Source: Centropus unirufus (lineage: Eukaryota; Chordata; Aves; Cuculiformes; Centropidae). Taken from it: 64,000 nucleotides of DNA. Under the pieces are notes generated by a model. The model was not told the DNA's origin and searched no databases. It saw only the letters and a list, made by a program, of their open reading frames with translations. Made by a program: the position numbers and the translations under genes. Shown one piece after another: positions 61,501-64,000 of the stretch. Within the stretch, counting starts at the first letter, position 1. Each line of letters begins with the position of its first letter. Where the stretch lies: positions 562,124 to 626,123 of the forward strand of contig VYZI01000184.1 in assembly GCA_013397695.1 (NCBI GenBank), given 5' to 3'.

Positions 61501-63958
61501 CCAGGTAGGGTCTTACAAGAGCAGAGCAGAAGGAGAAAAACACTTCCTGCTGGCCACACTTCTTTTGATGATTTTTTTATGTGACAGTATATTCTGACAT
61601 AGAAAATATGGGCCAGGAAAATCTCCCAAGAACAACTTTTCTTTAGTATAACACAAGTTAATACCTTGGTTCATTACTGAAGTATGAGTACAGTGCATAT
61701 TTTTGCTATCATATAAATGCTTCTCTCATATAAGTGAGTGAGAAGTGCTGTGTAAGACCTACCCTTCAGAAAATGAACAGATTTATTGTTCATTATCCTA
61801 GGAACTGTGACTTTATTAGTTTCTGGAGTAAAACCTGACTTTTTTCTTGTAATTGTTTGGAGAACTTTGCATTTAACCTTTTTATTTTTTCCATGACATA
61901 ATTGTCTTGGATTTTGTTTTCTCCTTTGTCCCTGGAGTGGCACCATGCAGCCTATTTTGATTTTTCACGTAAAAATTTCATGATTACGCCCAGTTTCTAG
62001 ATTCCTTATTAAGCCAACATTTCTGGTTATCACTAACAGTGCTGTTGTTCCCATGGGCATTAACTGGTTTTGAGCAGCCTCCTTTGGGAGGATAATCAGT
62101 CATGTGTGTCTCTTGGGAGTTTGCTTTCTCTGAAGAAATTTAATTATGATTGTCTCTGGCAGTTGTTTGCTTTCCAATCCACTTATTTACTGAACAGTGG
62201 GTTTTTAAAATAATAGAATACACTTTCACTTTATTCACTGGCAAAAAAAAGGATACTGACTCCCTTGGGGTGTTCAGTTAGGGGTGGGTCCACCTGCAAG
62301 CTGCGGAATTTGGATTCCATTATTAATTCATAGGCTGCTCTTCAATTTTTTTGTGCAGAAGAAACTACCTTTGTCATGCAAAATACAATTATGGGCTGAA
62401 GGAAATCAACTGCTCTGTTTCATGTCTGACCCCAGTATCCAGTGAAGAATTTTTGGTTTAAAATATGTGCAGGCTGTAGAATGCACCTGTTGGACTTGTG
62501 TAGGGTGAGCTTTATTTCTCATCATTCGAACTCTATAGAAGCTGGGCATCTTCCCTGAGCCAGATTTCTGTTATATCAGTGGTTTTTGAAGTCAGTGTCT
62601 CCAGCTTTACCCTGGAGCTGGAGACTTCTTCAGAAATGTGACCCTTGGCTGTTCTCTGTGTGTCAGCTCCCTTAACCACCTTTGGTCCTACCTTCACAGA
62701 AAAAGCAGGTGTTCCAGGAATGTAGGGACTGTTGGTTCTAGATCAATTTTCTCCAGCTGACAAAAGACGTGCGTTTCTACAAAGTGCCTGATCCTCCGAA
62801 ATTCCTCCTTCAACATGTAGTCTAGATGGCCAACTCTAACCAGAGACTAAACTTTGAATTAGCGGATGCTGGATGAGGTGAATCCCATCCGAAGTGACTG
62901 AACAACTGTGTCCTGCCTTGCCTGGTTTTCTTTCTCCTGAATCAGATGTAAAATTTGTAAATATTTACTTAAGCTGTGGCACTTGTGGTGTTTTATTCAT
63001 GCTTGCCTCTTCATTCAAGCAGAAGTGGCAGGGACTTGGGAACTGGATGATCTTTAAAGTCCCTTCCAACCCAAATCGTCCTATGATTCTGTGATTCAAT
63101 TTCTGTTTCAGTCACACTTTCTGTGAAGTAAACCTTTTTTTTGTTCACTTTAGCATCTCTTCTGTCCTTGATAATAAATGTTTGGTTTGTTTGCCCAGCG
63201 CACATGGGGCTCCTCTCAGAAGCCACAGCAGTTGTAAAAATCTGCTGTAAAAGACATCCTGGGCTGTGGGTCTCAGCAGAAATGTTAGCTTCTCTGCCCT
63301 TAAGAAGAAGAAGAAGTTATGTTGCCCTTCCAGCTGTCAGCAGTCATTCCAAGGTCCCATCATCCATATTTCTCTAAACATAGCACATACTTTTTTTTTT
63401 TTCTTTTTTAATCAAATCCTGTCTCAAAAGGCAGAACAATCCAAAGAATTAGGAAAGGATGGAGCCACGGTATCATCCTAAGCGCTTGTATAAGGGTGTT
63501 AAAATGCACAGTGAGCCTAAAAGTCGGCCATTTATGTTTGTTATAGAAATTTAGAGCTGGTTGGCCATTCTATGCTGTTTATAAACAAGATTATCTGTGC
63601 CTGCAAAGCTGCCCTTTGCACTCACTGGGAAGGTCTGTGACTGAAGTCAGCCTGATGCGTGTTTGGTAGCAGTTGTGCGTGGTACTCAGACTGATAAACC
63701 ACAGATTTTAGGAGTAAAAATTTGATATAGGATGCCATGAAACATAGTTCCTCGTCACAGCAATAATTTGTGCCTCTTCCAGCTCTTCCTATGAAAGCGG
63801 CGGCACCGGGACAACTGGCCAGAGGTATTTATTGAAGTGGAGTGTACCCCTGGGACAAGTGGAAGTCATCGAGTATGGCAGCAGCGAGAGCCAAGGAGAG
63901 AACTGCAGGTTTCCACCTCAACACTCTGCTGAAAATGTCGTTATTAACACTAAGCCAA
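10557..63958 (+). CDS. ARHGEF10: ARHGEF10, Rho guanine nucleotide exchange factor 10: N-terminal ~723 codons, 17 coding exons, 3' end beyond the window
   Basis: ARHGEF10 is a Dbl-family exchange factor that loads GTP onto RhoA-type GTPases. In mammals it is linked to peripheral-nerve myelination and conduction velocity. The joined exons read an acidic N-terminus, a Ser/Pro-rich stretch with NPYSVIDISP (about residues 95-104), two I-Y-D-D-V motifs (Tyr221, Tyr238), an acidic/Ser block, a basic coiled coil (about 289-350), the DH domain (about 404-600) containing KPIQRFPQF at 546-554, and the start of a PH-like region (617 on). All coding junctions have GT-AG ends and keep frame. Human ARHGEF10 is roughly 1,370 residues, so about half is present. 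ARHGEF10L is the closest alternative, but the IYDDV-rich N-terminus and coiled coil fit ARHGEF10 better. Residue numbers assume the downstream acceptor of exon 5. Confidence 0.93.
11563..12240 (-). mobile_element. CR1 LINE, long 3' fragment
   Basis: Antisense copy of ~680 bases covering the 3' UTR and part of the upstream body. Blocks include TTGAGGCCATTCCCCCATGT, GGAGGCAGGGATGAGGTCTC, CTGGCCACGCTGTTTCTGGT and CCAACACTCCCAGGTCCTTC. Open frames across it on either strand are CR1 debris. Confidence 0.93.
13160..13512 (+). mobile_element. CR1 LINE 3' fragment
   Basis: Sense copy from GTACCTGAAGGGAGCCTACA through GGAGGTGTTCAAGGCCAGGT to the tail CTAATCCAAACCATTCCATG. It belongs to the 'AACCCAAACC' tail type. 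Confidence 0.92.
13845..13965 (+). mobile_element. CR1 LINE fragment with internal deletion
   Basis: The body piece CAAGGGCATGTAGTGATAGG jumps directly to GGTGTCTCTGCCTATGGCAG and the tail. Roughly 200 bases present in other copies are missing between them. Confidence 0.85.
15101..15116. repeat. (TC)8 microsatellite
   Basis: Eight TC units in intron 2. Confidence 0.9.
16193..16905 (-). mobile_element. CR1 LINE, long 3' fragment
   Basis: Antisense copy of ~710 bases. It shows AAGGGACCTTAAAGATCATC, the CACCTCCAGGGATGGGGCAT block, CCTCATAGCAGAGGTGCTCC, and upstream body text including CACTTGGCCGTGTTGAACCT. Confidence 0.93.
18681..19215 (-). mobile_element. CR1 LINE 3' fragment
   Basis: Antisense copy beginning with a degenerate AGAAATCATAGA tail. 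CTCAAGGCTCCATCCAACCT, CACCTCCAGGGATGGGGCAG and CCTCATAGCAGAGGGGCTCC blocks follow in the expected order. Confidence 0.93.
21601..22370 (+). mobile_element. CR1 LINE, long 3' fragment
   Basis: Sense copy of ~770 bases with GCCAAGTTCTGAGTCCTGC, TGTTGGTTGACAGCAGGTGA, GGCCAGCAGGAGCAGGGAGG and the tail TTTTCCAACCTGGTGATTCT. The long open frames on both strands here are CR1-derived. Confidence 0.94.
24952..24983. repeat. AAT-rich simple repeat
   Basis: Imperfect AAT/AATA units in intron 2. Confidence 0.8.
28040..28470. promoter_or_regulatory. Candidate regulatory element with GATA and AP-1 motifs (intron 2)
   Basis: This repeat-free block carries TGATAA at 28289 and 28436, TTATCA at 28394 (same site, opposite strand), and an AP-1 consensus TGACTCA at 28450-28456. 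Motif spacing and lack of repeats suggest an enhancer. Conservation could not be tested, so this is an inference from motifs only. Confidence 0.3.
28919..28962. repeat. Inverted repeat, 14-bp perfect arms
   Basis: CCTCATTGCCTTCC at 28919-28932 is the exact reverse complement of GGAAGGCAATGAGG at 28949-28962, with a 16-base loop in which three more pairs can form. Function unknown. Confidence 0.8.
29662..29832 (+). CDS. ARHGEF10: ARHGEF10 exon 3
   Basis: The acceptor is TTTTTGCACAG at 29661 and the donor is TCAG|GTAAGC at 29832/29833. It is 171 nt long, phase 1 at both ends, and encodes residues 13-69. The product is strongly acidic (EEEDEGEQFDFDSGDEIPEA) with no folded-domain signature, as expected for the disordered N-terminus. 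Skipping it would keep the frame. Confidence 0.9.
29833..31945 (+). other. ARHGEF10: Intron 3 of ARHGEF10
   Basis: Half of this intron is one long sense-oriented CR1 copy (about 30025-31016). The remaining 31017-31945 is AT-rich and shows nothing recognisable apart from the exon 4 acceptor. Confidence 0.7.
30025..31016 (+). mobile_element. CR1 LINE, longest copy (end of RT ORF plus 3' UTR)
   Basis: A sense copy of nearly 1 kb. Its 5' part (about 30050-30360) corresponds to the degraded C-terminal end of the reverse-transcriptase ORF, with GTACTGGGAGCTGTGCTGGT and a GGTGATGTGATTGAGGAATC segment. The 3' UTR and the tail CCAACCCAAACCATTCTATG follow. Frames are broken by stops. Confidence 0.92.
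31946..32236 (+). CDS. ARHGEF10: ARHGEF10 exon 4
   Basis: The acceptor is TTTTTCAACTCAAG at 31945 and the donor is GAAG|GTATTG (weak) at 32236/32237. It is 291 nt, phase 1 to 1, residues 70-166. It encodes NPYSVIDISP, a Ser/Pro-rich acidic linker, then a hydrophobic Pro-rich segment (VPVPCGYAVPSNLPLILP) highly characteristic of ARHGEF10. The frame stays open past the donor to a stop at 32377-32379, so retention would give a truncated protein. Confidence 0.93.
32237..34126 (+). other. ARHGEF10: Intron 4 of ARHGEF10
   Basis: A sense-oriented CR1 copy occupies about 32338-32985, starting only ~100 bases after exon 4. The rest (32986-34126) is AT-rich unique sequence with no recognised element. 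It ends in a tandem NAGNAG acceptor. Confidence 0.7.
32338..32985 (+). mobile_element. CR1 LINE 3' fragment next to exon 4
   Basis: Sense copy from GGAGGTGTTGGTTGACAGCG to TTTTTCCAATCTGGTGATTC and the ATTCTATAATTCTATG tail. It begins about 100 bases after the exon 4 donor. Confidence 0.93.
34127..34190 (+). CDS. ARHGEF10: ARHGEF10 exon 5 (tandem acceptor; may start at 34124)
   Basis: The acceptor region reads CTACTCAGCAG|GTGTGC, so exon 5 can start at 34124 or 34127; both keep frame and differ by one Ala. The donor is AATAG|GTGATT, a weak match. It encodes about residues 167-187 (GVQSATEECHCNSVNSEEPQN), phase 1 to 2. This linker is poorly conserved, so the exon is assigned by frame continuity with exons 4 and 6. 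Confidence 0.82.
34408..34600 (-). mobile_element. Possible old CR1 fragment
   Basis: TTCATAGAGTCATAACGATG, GTAGTCCAGCCTGGTGCTTT and AACCTCCAAGAATGGAGACG follow the CR1 antisense order loosely. It is strongly diverged. Confidence 0.4.
34600..34652. repeat. TTA/TTAA-rich simple repeat
   Basis: Imperfect TTATTAATTA units directly after the CR1-like fragment in intron 5. Confidence 0.8.
34980..35059 (+). CDS. ARHGEF10: ARHGEF10 exon 6
   Basis: The acceptor is TTCTTTTCAAG at 34979 and the donor GGAAA|GTAAGT (strong) at 35059/35060. It is 80 nt, phase 2 to 1, residues 188-214, encoding SEDNQAKREDDALAKWVADP then ANTAWME. The W-x-A-D-P-A-N-T-A-W-M run closely matches mammalian ARHGEF10 as I recall it. 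Exons 5 and 6 together form an in-frame unit of 144 nt. Confidence 0.93.
35877..36450 (-). mobile_element. CR1 LINE 3' fragment
   Basis: Antisense copy with tail AGAATTAGAATCACCAGGTT, GTTGGAAAAGACCTTTGAGA, TTGAGGCCATTCCCCCTTTT and GTTGGCCATGCTGTTTCTGA, in order. Confidence 0.92.
36536..36625 (-). mobile_element. CR1-like tail fragment
   Basis: AGAATATAATAGAATATTTC then TTGGAAGGGCCCAACAACAG resembles another CR1 subfamily tail in antisense. It is short and diverged. Confidence 0.45.
36635..36920 (+). mobile_element. CR1 LINE 3' fragment upstream of exon 7
   Basis: Diverged sense copy: CTCTTCTCCCAAATAACAAA, CTTAGGGAAGTGGTGGAATC and TCTTTTCCAACCTGAATGAC are in the right order. It ends 119 bases before exon 7. 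Confidence 0.85.
37040..37096 (+). CDS. ARHGEF10: ARHGEF10 exon 7 (first IYDDV motif)
   Basis: The acceptor is TTTTGCTTTTAG at 37039 and the donor is CCAG|GTTGGA (weak) at 37096/37097. It is 57 nt, phase 1 to 1, residues 215-233: NPDEVIYDDVPRENSDSEP. Its small size, symmetrical phase and weak donor make it a plausible cassette exon. The motif is repeated at the start of exon 8. Confidence 0.92.
37097..39689 (+). other. ARHGEF10: Intron 7 of ARHGEF10
   Basis: This is a 2.6 kb AT-rich intron in which I recognise no CR1 copy, unlike most of the other introns. No gene or structured element is evident. Confidence 0.6.
39690..39853 (+). CDS. ARHGEF10: ARHGEF10 exon 8 (second IYDDV motif, acidic/Ser block)
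   Basis: The acceptor is TTAATTCTTGCAG at 39689 and the donor is ACAT|GTATGT at 39853/39854. It is 164 nt, phase 1 to 0, residues 234-288. It encodes EEMIYDDVENGDDGG, then an aromatic/acidic run (SSLEYGWSSSEFESYEEQSD) and a basic end (RGNHKRH). The donor has a non-consensus T at -1. Confidence 0.94.
39854..42482 (+). other. ARHGEF10: Intron 8 of ARHGEF10, interrupted by an assembly gap
   Basis: It contains the 670 N gap at 40861-41530. Sequence on either side (39854-40860 and 41531-42482) shows no recognised repeat or exon. Protein continuity from exon 8 to exon 9 matches mammalian ARHGEF10, so no constitutive exon appears to be lost in the gap. Confidence 0.6.
40861..41530. other. Assembly gap of 670 N
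   Basis: All bases are N. Open frames that appear to run through it (40714-41552) are artefacts of untranslatable codons. True length may differ. Confidence 0.99.
42483..42599 (+). CDS. ARHGEF10: ARHGEF10 exon 9 (coiled-coil segment)
   Basis: The acceptor is TATACACTGTAG at 42482 and the donor CTGAAG|GTAGTG at 42599/42600. It is 117 nt, phase 0 to 0, residues 289-327. It encodes a Lys/Glu/Leu-rich helix (LSHDLTRLKEHYEKKMKDLM, then EIQQLKQKHELK), a likely coiled coil. I recall a human missense change (T332I) with slowed nerve conduction; it may correspond to Thr311 here, but that alignment is from memory. Confidence 0.94.
42600..43836 (+). other. ARHGEF10: Intron 9 of ARHGEF10
   Basis: A 1.2 kb AT-rich intron with no recognised repeat. 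A short motif (ACATTTTCTCATG) recurs at about 42782 and 42818. Confidence 0.6.
43837..43951 (+). CDS. ARHGEF10: ARHGEF10 exon 10 (basic linker)
   Basis: The acceptor is TTCGTTCCTACAG at 43836 and the donor CTCAAG|GTATGT at 43951/43952. It is 115 nt, phase 0 to 1, residues 328-365. It finishes the coiled coil (MQKLMRAAREGTKDGLEKTK) and adds a Lys/Arg/Ser-rich tract (KKGRSFIRTKSF) that could be a phosphorylation or membrane-contact site. In mammals, sequence just N-terminal to the DH domain is reported to restrain exchange activity. Confidence 0.94.
44757..45410 (+). mobile_element. CR1 LINE 3' fragment
   Basis: Sense copy from GGGCTGCATCAAAAGCAGCA through CTTCCAGTACCTGAAGGGGC to the tail CGCAAACCGTTCTATTATTC. 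Confidence 0.92.
45905..46348 (+). mobile_element. CR1 LINE 3' fragment
   Basis: Sense copy of the other tail type: GAAGAGGAGGCTGAGGGGAG, CTCAAGCTGTGCCAGGGCAG and TTGCAATTCCATGATTCTAT. It lies ~500 bases after the previous sense copy. Confidence 0.92.
46667..47100 (-). mobile_element. CR1 LINE 3' fragment upstream of exon 11
   Basis: Antisense copy starting AAATCATAGAATGGGTTGGA, then the CACCTCCAGGGATGGGGCAT block and TCCTCACAGCAGAGGTGCTC. It ends 173 bases before exon 11. Confidence 0.93.
47274..47386 (+). CDS. ARHGEF10: ARHGEF10 exon 11 (pre-DH segment)
   Basis: The acceptor is TTGATTGTTTGTAG at 47273 and the donor is CAGCAG|GTAACG at 47386/47387. It is 113 nt, phase 1 to 0, residues 366-403. 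It encodes DHRSSCLEEEELNLFIDVDC followed by TEAIMTPMPEGLSQQQ, which leads directly into the first DH helix in exon 12. A CR1 copy ends ~170 bases upstream. Confidence 0.94.
47387..50757 (+). other. ARHGEF10: Intron 11 of ARHGEF10
   Basis: It contains one antisense CR1 copy (about 48088-48505). The 48642-49334 stretch is GC-richer and open on the minus strand for 230 codons from a TTG, without recognisable similarity. The rest is AT-rich and unassigned. Confidence 0.6.
48088..48505 (-). mobile_element. CR1 LINE 3' fragment
   Basis: Antisense copy starting GAATCATAGAACAGTTTGGG and running to TCACTGCAGAGGTGCTCCAT. A short deletion removes part of the CCTCTCAGCC region seen in other copies. Confidence 0.93.
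50758..50835 (+). CDS. ARHGEF10: ARHGEF10 exon 12 (DH domain, CR1 helix)
   Basis: The acceptor is TTTCCTTAACAG at 50757 and the donor CTGGAG|GTACCT at 50835/50836. It is 78 nt, phase 0 to 0, residues 404-429. It opens the DH domain: RYILGSVVDSEKNYVDALKR is the conserved first helix, with the E-x-x-Y-V-x-x-L pattern of Dbl-family exchange factors and the conserved Glu for switch I contact. Confidence 0.96.
51067..51246 (+). CDS. ARHGEF10: ARHGEF10 exon 13 (DH domain core)
   Basis: The acceptor is TTTCTTTTCACAG at 51066 and the donor GCTTCA|GTAAGC at 51246/51247. It is 180 nt, phase 0 to 0, residues 430-489. It carries the second conserved DH block (KLKMVFYRIKEILQCHSMFQ) and WDSIEMIGDVFVAS. 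The frame is open past the donor only to a nearby TGA. Confidence 0.96.
51247..53034 (+). other. ARHGEF10: Intron 13 of ARHGEF10
   Basis: It contains one antisense CR1 copy (about 51937-52332). The flanking 51247-51936 and 52333-53034 stretches show nothing recognisable; a diverged near-repeat of TTGCCAC and CTGCTGGAAATT-like text occurs near 51450 and 52340. Confidence 0.6.
51937..52332 (-). mobile_element. CR1 LINE 3' fragment
   Basis: Well-preserved antisense copy (CATAGAATCATGGAAAGGCT, CCCCCTGCCATGGGCAGGGA, CTCAAGGCCCCATCCAACCT). It is among the least diverged copies in the window. Confidence 0.94.
53035..53151 (+). CDS. ARHGEF10: ARHGEF10 exon 14 (DH domain)
   Basis: The acceptor is TTGTCTTTCCAG at 53034 and the donor CTAAAG|GTGAGT (strong) at 53151/53152. 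It is 117 nt, phase 0 to 0, residues 490-528. It encodes FSKSMVLDAYSEYVNNFSTA and a helix ending in KPAFLDFLK, the middle part of the DH helical bundle. Confidence 0.96.
53152..54614 (+). other. ARHGEF10: Intron 14 of ARHGEF10
   Basis: An antisense CR1 fragment spans about 53448-53737. It is followed by an AT-rich tract with AATAATGTAATATA-like repetition to about 53825. The 53826-54614 stretch is unassigned AT-rich DNA. Confidence 0.6.
53448..53737 (-). mobile_element. CR1 LINE 3' fragment
   Basis: Antisense copy of the 'CACCAGGTTGG' tail type, ending inside the CACCCACCTCTCCACAATCT block. Confidence 0.92.
54615..54707 (+). CDS. ARHGEF10: ARHGEF10 exon 15 (DH catalytic helix)
   Basis: The acceptor region reads CATTGCAGCAG|TGC; the exon is taken from 54615 because mammalian proteins have a Gln at this point. 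The donor is TTGCAG|GTAAAT at 54707/54708. It is 93 nt, phase 0 to 0, residues 529-559. It encodes the hallmark DH helix LMMKPIQRFPQFILLLQ, the main GTPase-binding surface. Confidence 0.96.
55081..55156. repeat. Tandem duplication, 2 x 38 bases
   Basis: Units 55081-55118 and 55119-55156 differ at one base (GTAATTTATG versus GTAGTTTATG). It sits in intron 15. Confidence 0.95.
55231..55505 (-). mobile_element. CR1 LINE 3' fragment with a G-run expansion
   Basis: Antisense copy starting CATAGAATCATAGAATGGTT. At the usual CCAGGGATGGGG site it has instead a run of about 11 G plus GGTGG units (55369-55391). Confidence 0.92.
55793..56400 (-). mobile_element. CR1 LINE, long 3' fragment
   Basis: Antisense copy of ~600 bases: ATCATAGAATCATGGAATCT, GGAGGCCATTCCCCCTTGTC, CTGGCCACGCTGTTTCTGAT and CTTGGCCACTTGGGAACACT. 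Confidence 0.93.
56578..56748 (+). CDS. ARHGEF10: ARHGEF10 exon 16 (end of DH domain)
   Basis: The acceptor is CATTTTCCCTCAG at 56577 and the donor is AACAAG|GTCAGG (weak at +3) at 56748/56749. It is 171 nt, phase 0 to 0, residues 560-616. It encodes the end of the catalytic helix (DMLKNTNKGHPDR) and the last DH helix (ALTELETLAEKLNERKRDAD), then a basic run leading to the PH-like region. Confidence 0.96.
56829..56926 (+). other. Long pyrimidine tract ending in a splice-acceptor-like CAATAG
   Basis: About 90 bases are almost entirely T with some C, starting ~80 bases after exon 16, and end in CTATTCAATAG|G at 56926/56927. This looks like a strong polypyrimidine tract plus AG. A donor-like GGA|GTAAGG follows at 56955/56956, so a 29-nt cryptic exon can be drawn. 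It may equally be a simple T-rich repeat. Confidence 0.5.
57089..57760. mobile_element. Possible solitary LTR of an avian endogenous retrovirus
   Basis: A ~670-base block unlike the neighbouring DNA, bounded by TGTCAGGG at the start and GCAACA at the end, giving LTR-style TG...CA termini. Its text (for example CAGATAAAAGCATGAAATGA and GATAATGATAACAATGAAAA) resembles avian ERV LTRs as I remember them. No clear target-site duplication and no internal retroviral genes are visible. Orientation is undetermined; it could be another type of repeat. Confidence 0.45.
58074..58262 (+). mobile_element. CR1-like 3' tail of a distinct subfamily
   Basis: Sense piece ending GAGTTGGACTCGATCCTTGT, CCCTTCCAAGTCAGGACATT and CTGTGATTC, the tail style of other avian CR1 subfamilies. 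Confidence 0.7.
59144..59215. repeat. TTTTA microsatellite with internal gap
   Basis: TTTTA units then T-rich text, interrupted by N at 59180-59199. Repeat text is present on both sides, so the gap probably reflects unresolved repeat length. Confidence 0.9.
59180..59199. other. Assembly gap of 20 N
   Basis: Twenty N inside the TTTTA repeat of intron 16, about 290 bases before exon 17. Confidence 0.99.
59489..59634 (+). CDS. ARHGEF10: ARHGEF10 exon 17 (start of PH-like region)
   Basis: The acceptor is TTTTTGCAATCTAG at 59488 and the donor ATTCG|GTAAGG at 59634/59635. It is 146 nt, phase 0 to 2, residues 617-664. It encodes beta-strand-like pieces NRYLVRTDDMVETVY, GEIIKTKERRLFMLNDVLM and CATV, typical of the PH module after a DH domain (strand, turn, R/K-rich strand, F-x-L-N-D-x-L). 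Confidence 0.95.
59810..60566 (-). mobile_element. CR1 LINE, long 3' fragment
   Basis: Antisense copy of ~750 bases: CATAGACTCATCGAATTGCT, TTGAAGCCATTGCCCCTCAT, CCTGCTGGCCACGCTGGTTC, ending in CTTGTTGAACCCCATCCTGT. The 215-codon open frame across it (59882-60529) is CR1 debris. Confidence 0.94.
60564..60631. repeat. Short direct duplication, period 37
   Basis: A 31-base unit starting CTTCTAAAGAAAATAAT occurs at 60564-60594 and again at 60601-60631 with one mismatch, abutting the end of the CR1 copy. Confidence 0.9.
61016..61556 (-). mobile_element. CR1 LINE 3' fragment
   Basis: Antisense copy: TTGAATCATAGAATGATTTA, CCATGGGCAAGGACACCTCC, AACAACCCCAACTCTCTCAG and GACTCCAGGTAGGGTCTTAC. A deletion removes part of the usual CTGCTCAAGG block. 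Confidence 0.93.
63030..63098 (+). mobile_element. CR1 tail fragment
   Basis: Only the last ~70 bases: GGGAACTGGATGATCTTTAA, CCAACCCAAATCGTCC and ATGATTCTGTGATTC. Confidence 0.88.
63783..63958 (+). CDS. ARHGEF10: ARHGEF10 exon 18 (PH-like region, continues beyond window)
   Basis: The acceptor is TGCCTCTTCCAG at 63782 and the donor is AAGCCAA|GTAAGT at 63958/63959. It is 176 nt, phase 2 to 1, residues 665-723. A Gly/Ser/Thr-rich insert (SSYESGGTGTTG) precedes QRYLLKWSVPLGQVEVIEYG, which resembles the mammalian protein. The last part (residues ~700-723) is variable. The protein continues in exons outside the window. Confidence 0.93.
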
Positions 63959-64000
63959 GTAAGTGACAGGTTTTATTGACTTTAACAGCCTTTTTTAAAA

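Larger units (their letters stand above)
59635..63782 (+). other. ARHGEF10: Intron 17 of ARHGEF10
   Basis: It holds antisense CR1 copies at about 59810-60566 and 61016-61556, a short sense CR1 tail at about 63030-63098 and a 37-base-period duplication at 60564-60631. The 61557-63029 and 63099-63782 stretches show nothing recognisable. Confidence 0.65.

Noticed and set aside
1..64000. CRISPR-like arrays, operons, tRNA or rRNA genes
   Set aside because: None found; the regularly recurring text is dispersed CR1, not a spaced array.

Overview
This window is vertebrate nuclear DNA, almost certainly from a bird. More than two dozen CR1-type LINE 3' ends, with the avian tail ending in ATTCTATGATTCT-like octamers, are scattered through it on both strands. 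The only gene I can support is the 5' half of ARHGEF10 (Rho guanine nucleotide exchange factor 10), on the + strand, filling the window from end to end. No bacterial-type operons, CRISPR arrays, tRNAs or rRNAs are visible.

Layout: positions 1-480 are a CpG island with a candidate non-coding first exon (donor at 126/127). Intron 1 (about 10.4 kb) leads to exon 2, which carries the start codon at 10557 in a strong Kozak context. Intron 2 (about 19 kb) is mostly CR1 debris and unannotated unique DNA, with a few repeat-free blocks that could be enhancers. Exons 3-11 (29662-47386) encode an acidic, Ser/Pro-rich and Tyr-containing N-terminal region followed by a basic coiled-coil segment. Exons 12-16 (50758-56748) encode the DH (RhoGEF catalytic) domain. 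Exons 17-18 (59489-63958) encode the start of the PH-like region. The reading frame closes at all 16 coding junctions, giving about 723 codons. The C-terminal half (rest of the PH-like region and the beta-propeller-like domain of this family) lies beyond the window.

The rest is intronic: CR1 copies of at least two tail subfamilies, one LTR-like block in intron 16, simple repeats, two assembly gaps (670 N at 40861-41530 in intron 8; 20 N at 59180-59199 in intron 16) and two short tandem duplications. I found no novel multi-gene system. The observations most worth checking are a possible frame-shifting poison microexon in intron 16, tandem NAGNAG acceptors at exons 5 and 15, the duplicated I-Y-D-D-V motif split over exons 7 and 8 with exon 7 skippable in frame, a GATA/AP-1 motif cluster in intron 2, and a near-perfect hairpin at 28919-28962. 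Gene identity rests on recalled similarity to vertebrate ARHGEF10 and on exon joining by eye; no database search was run.
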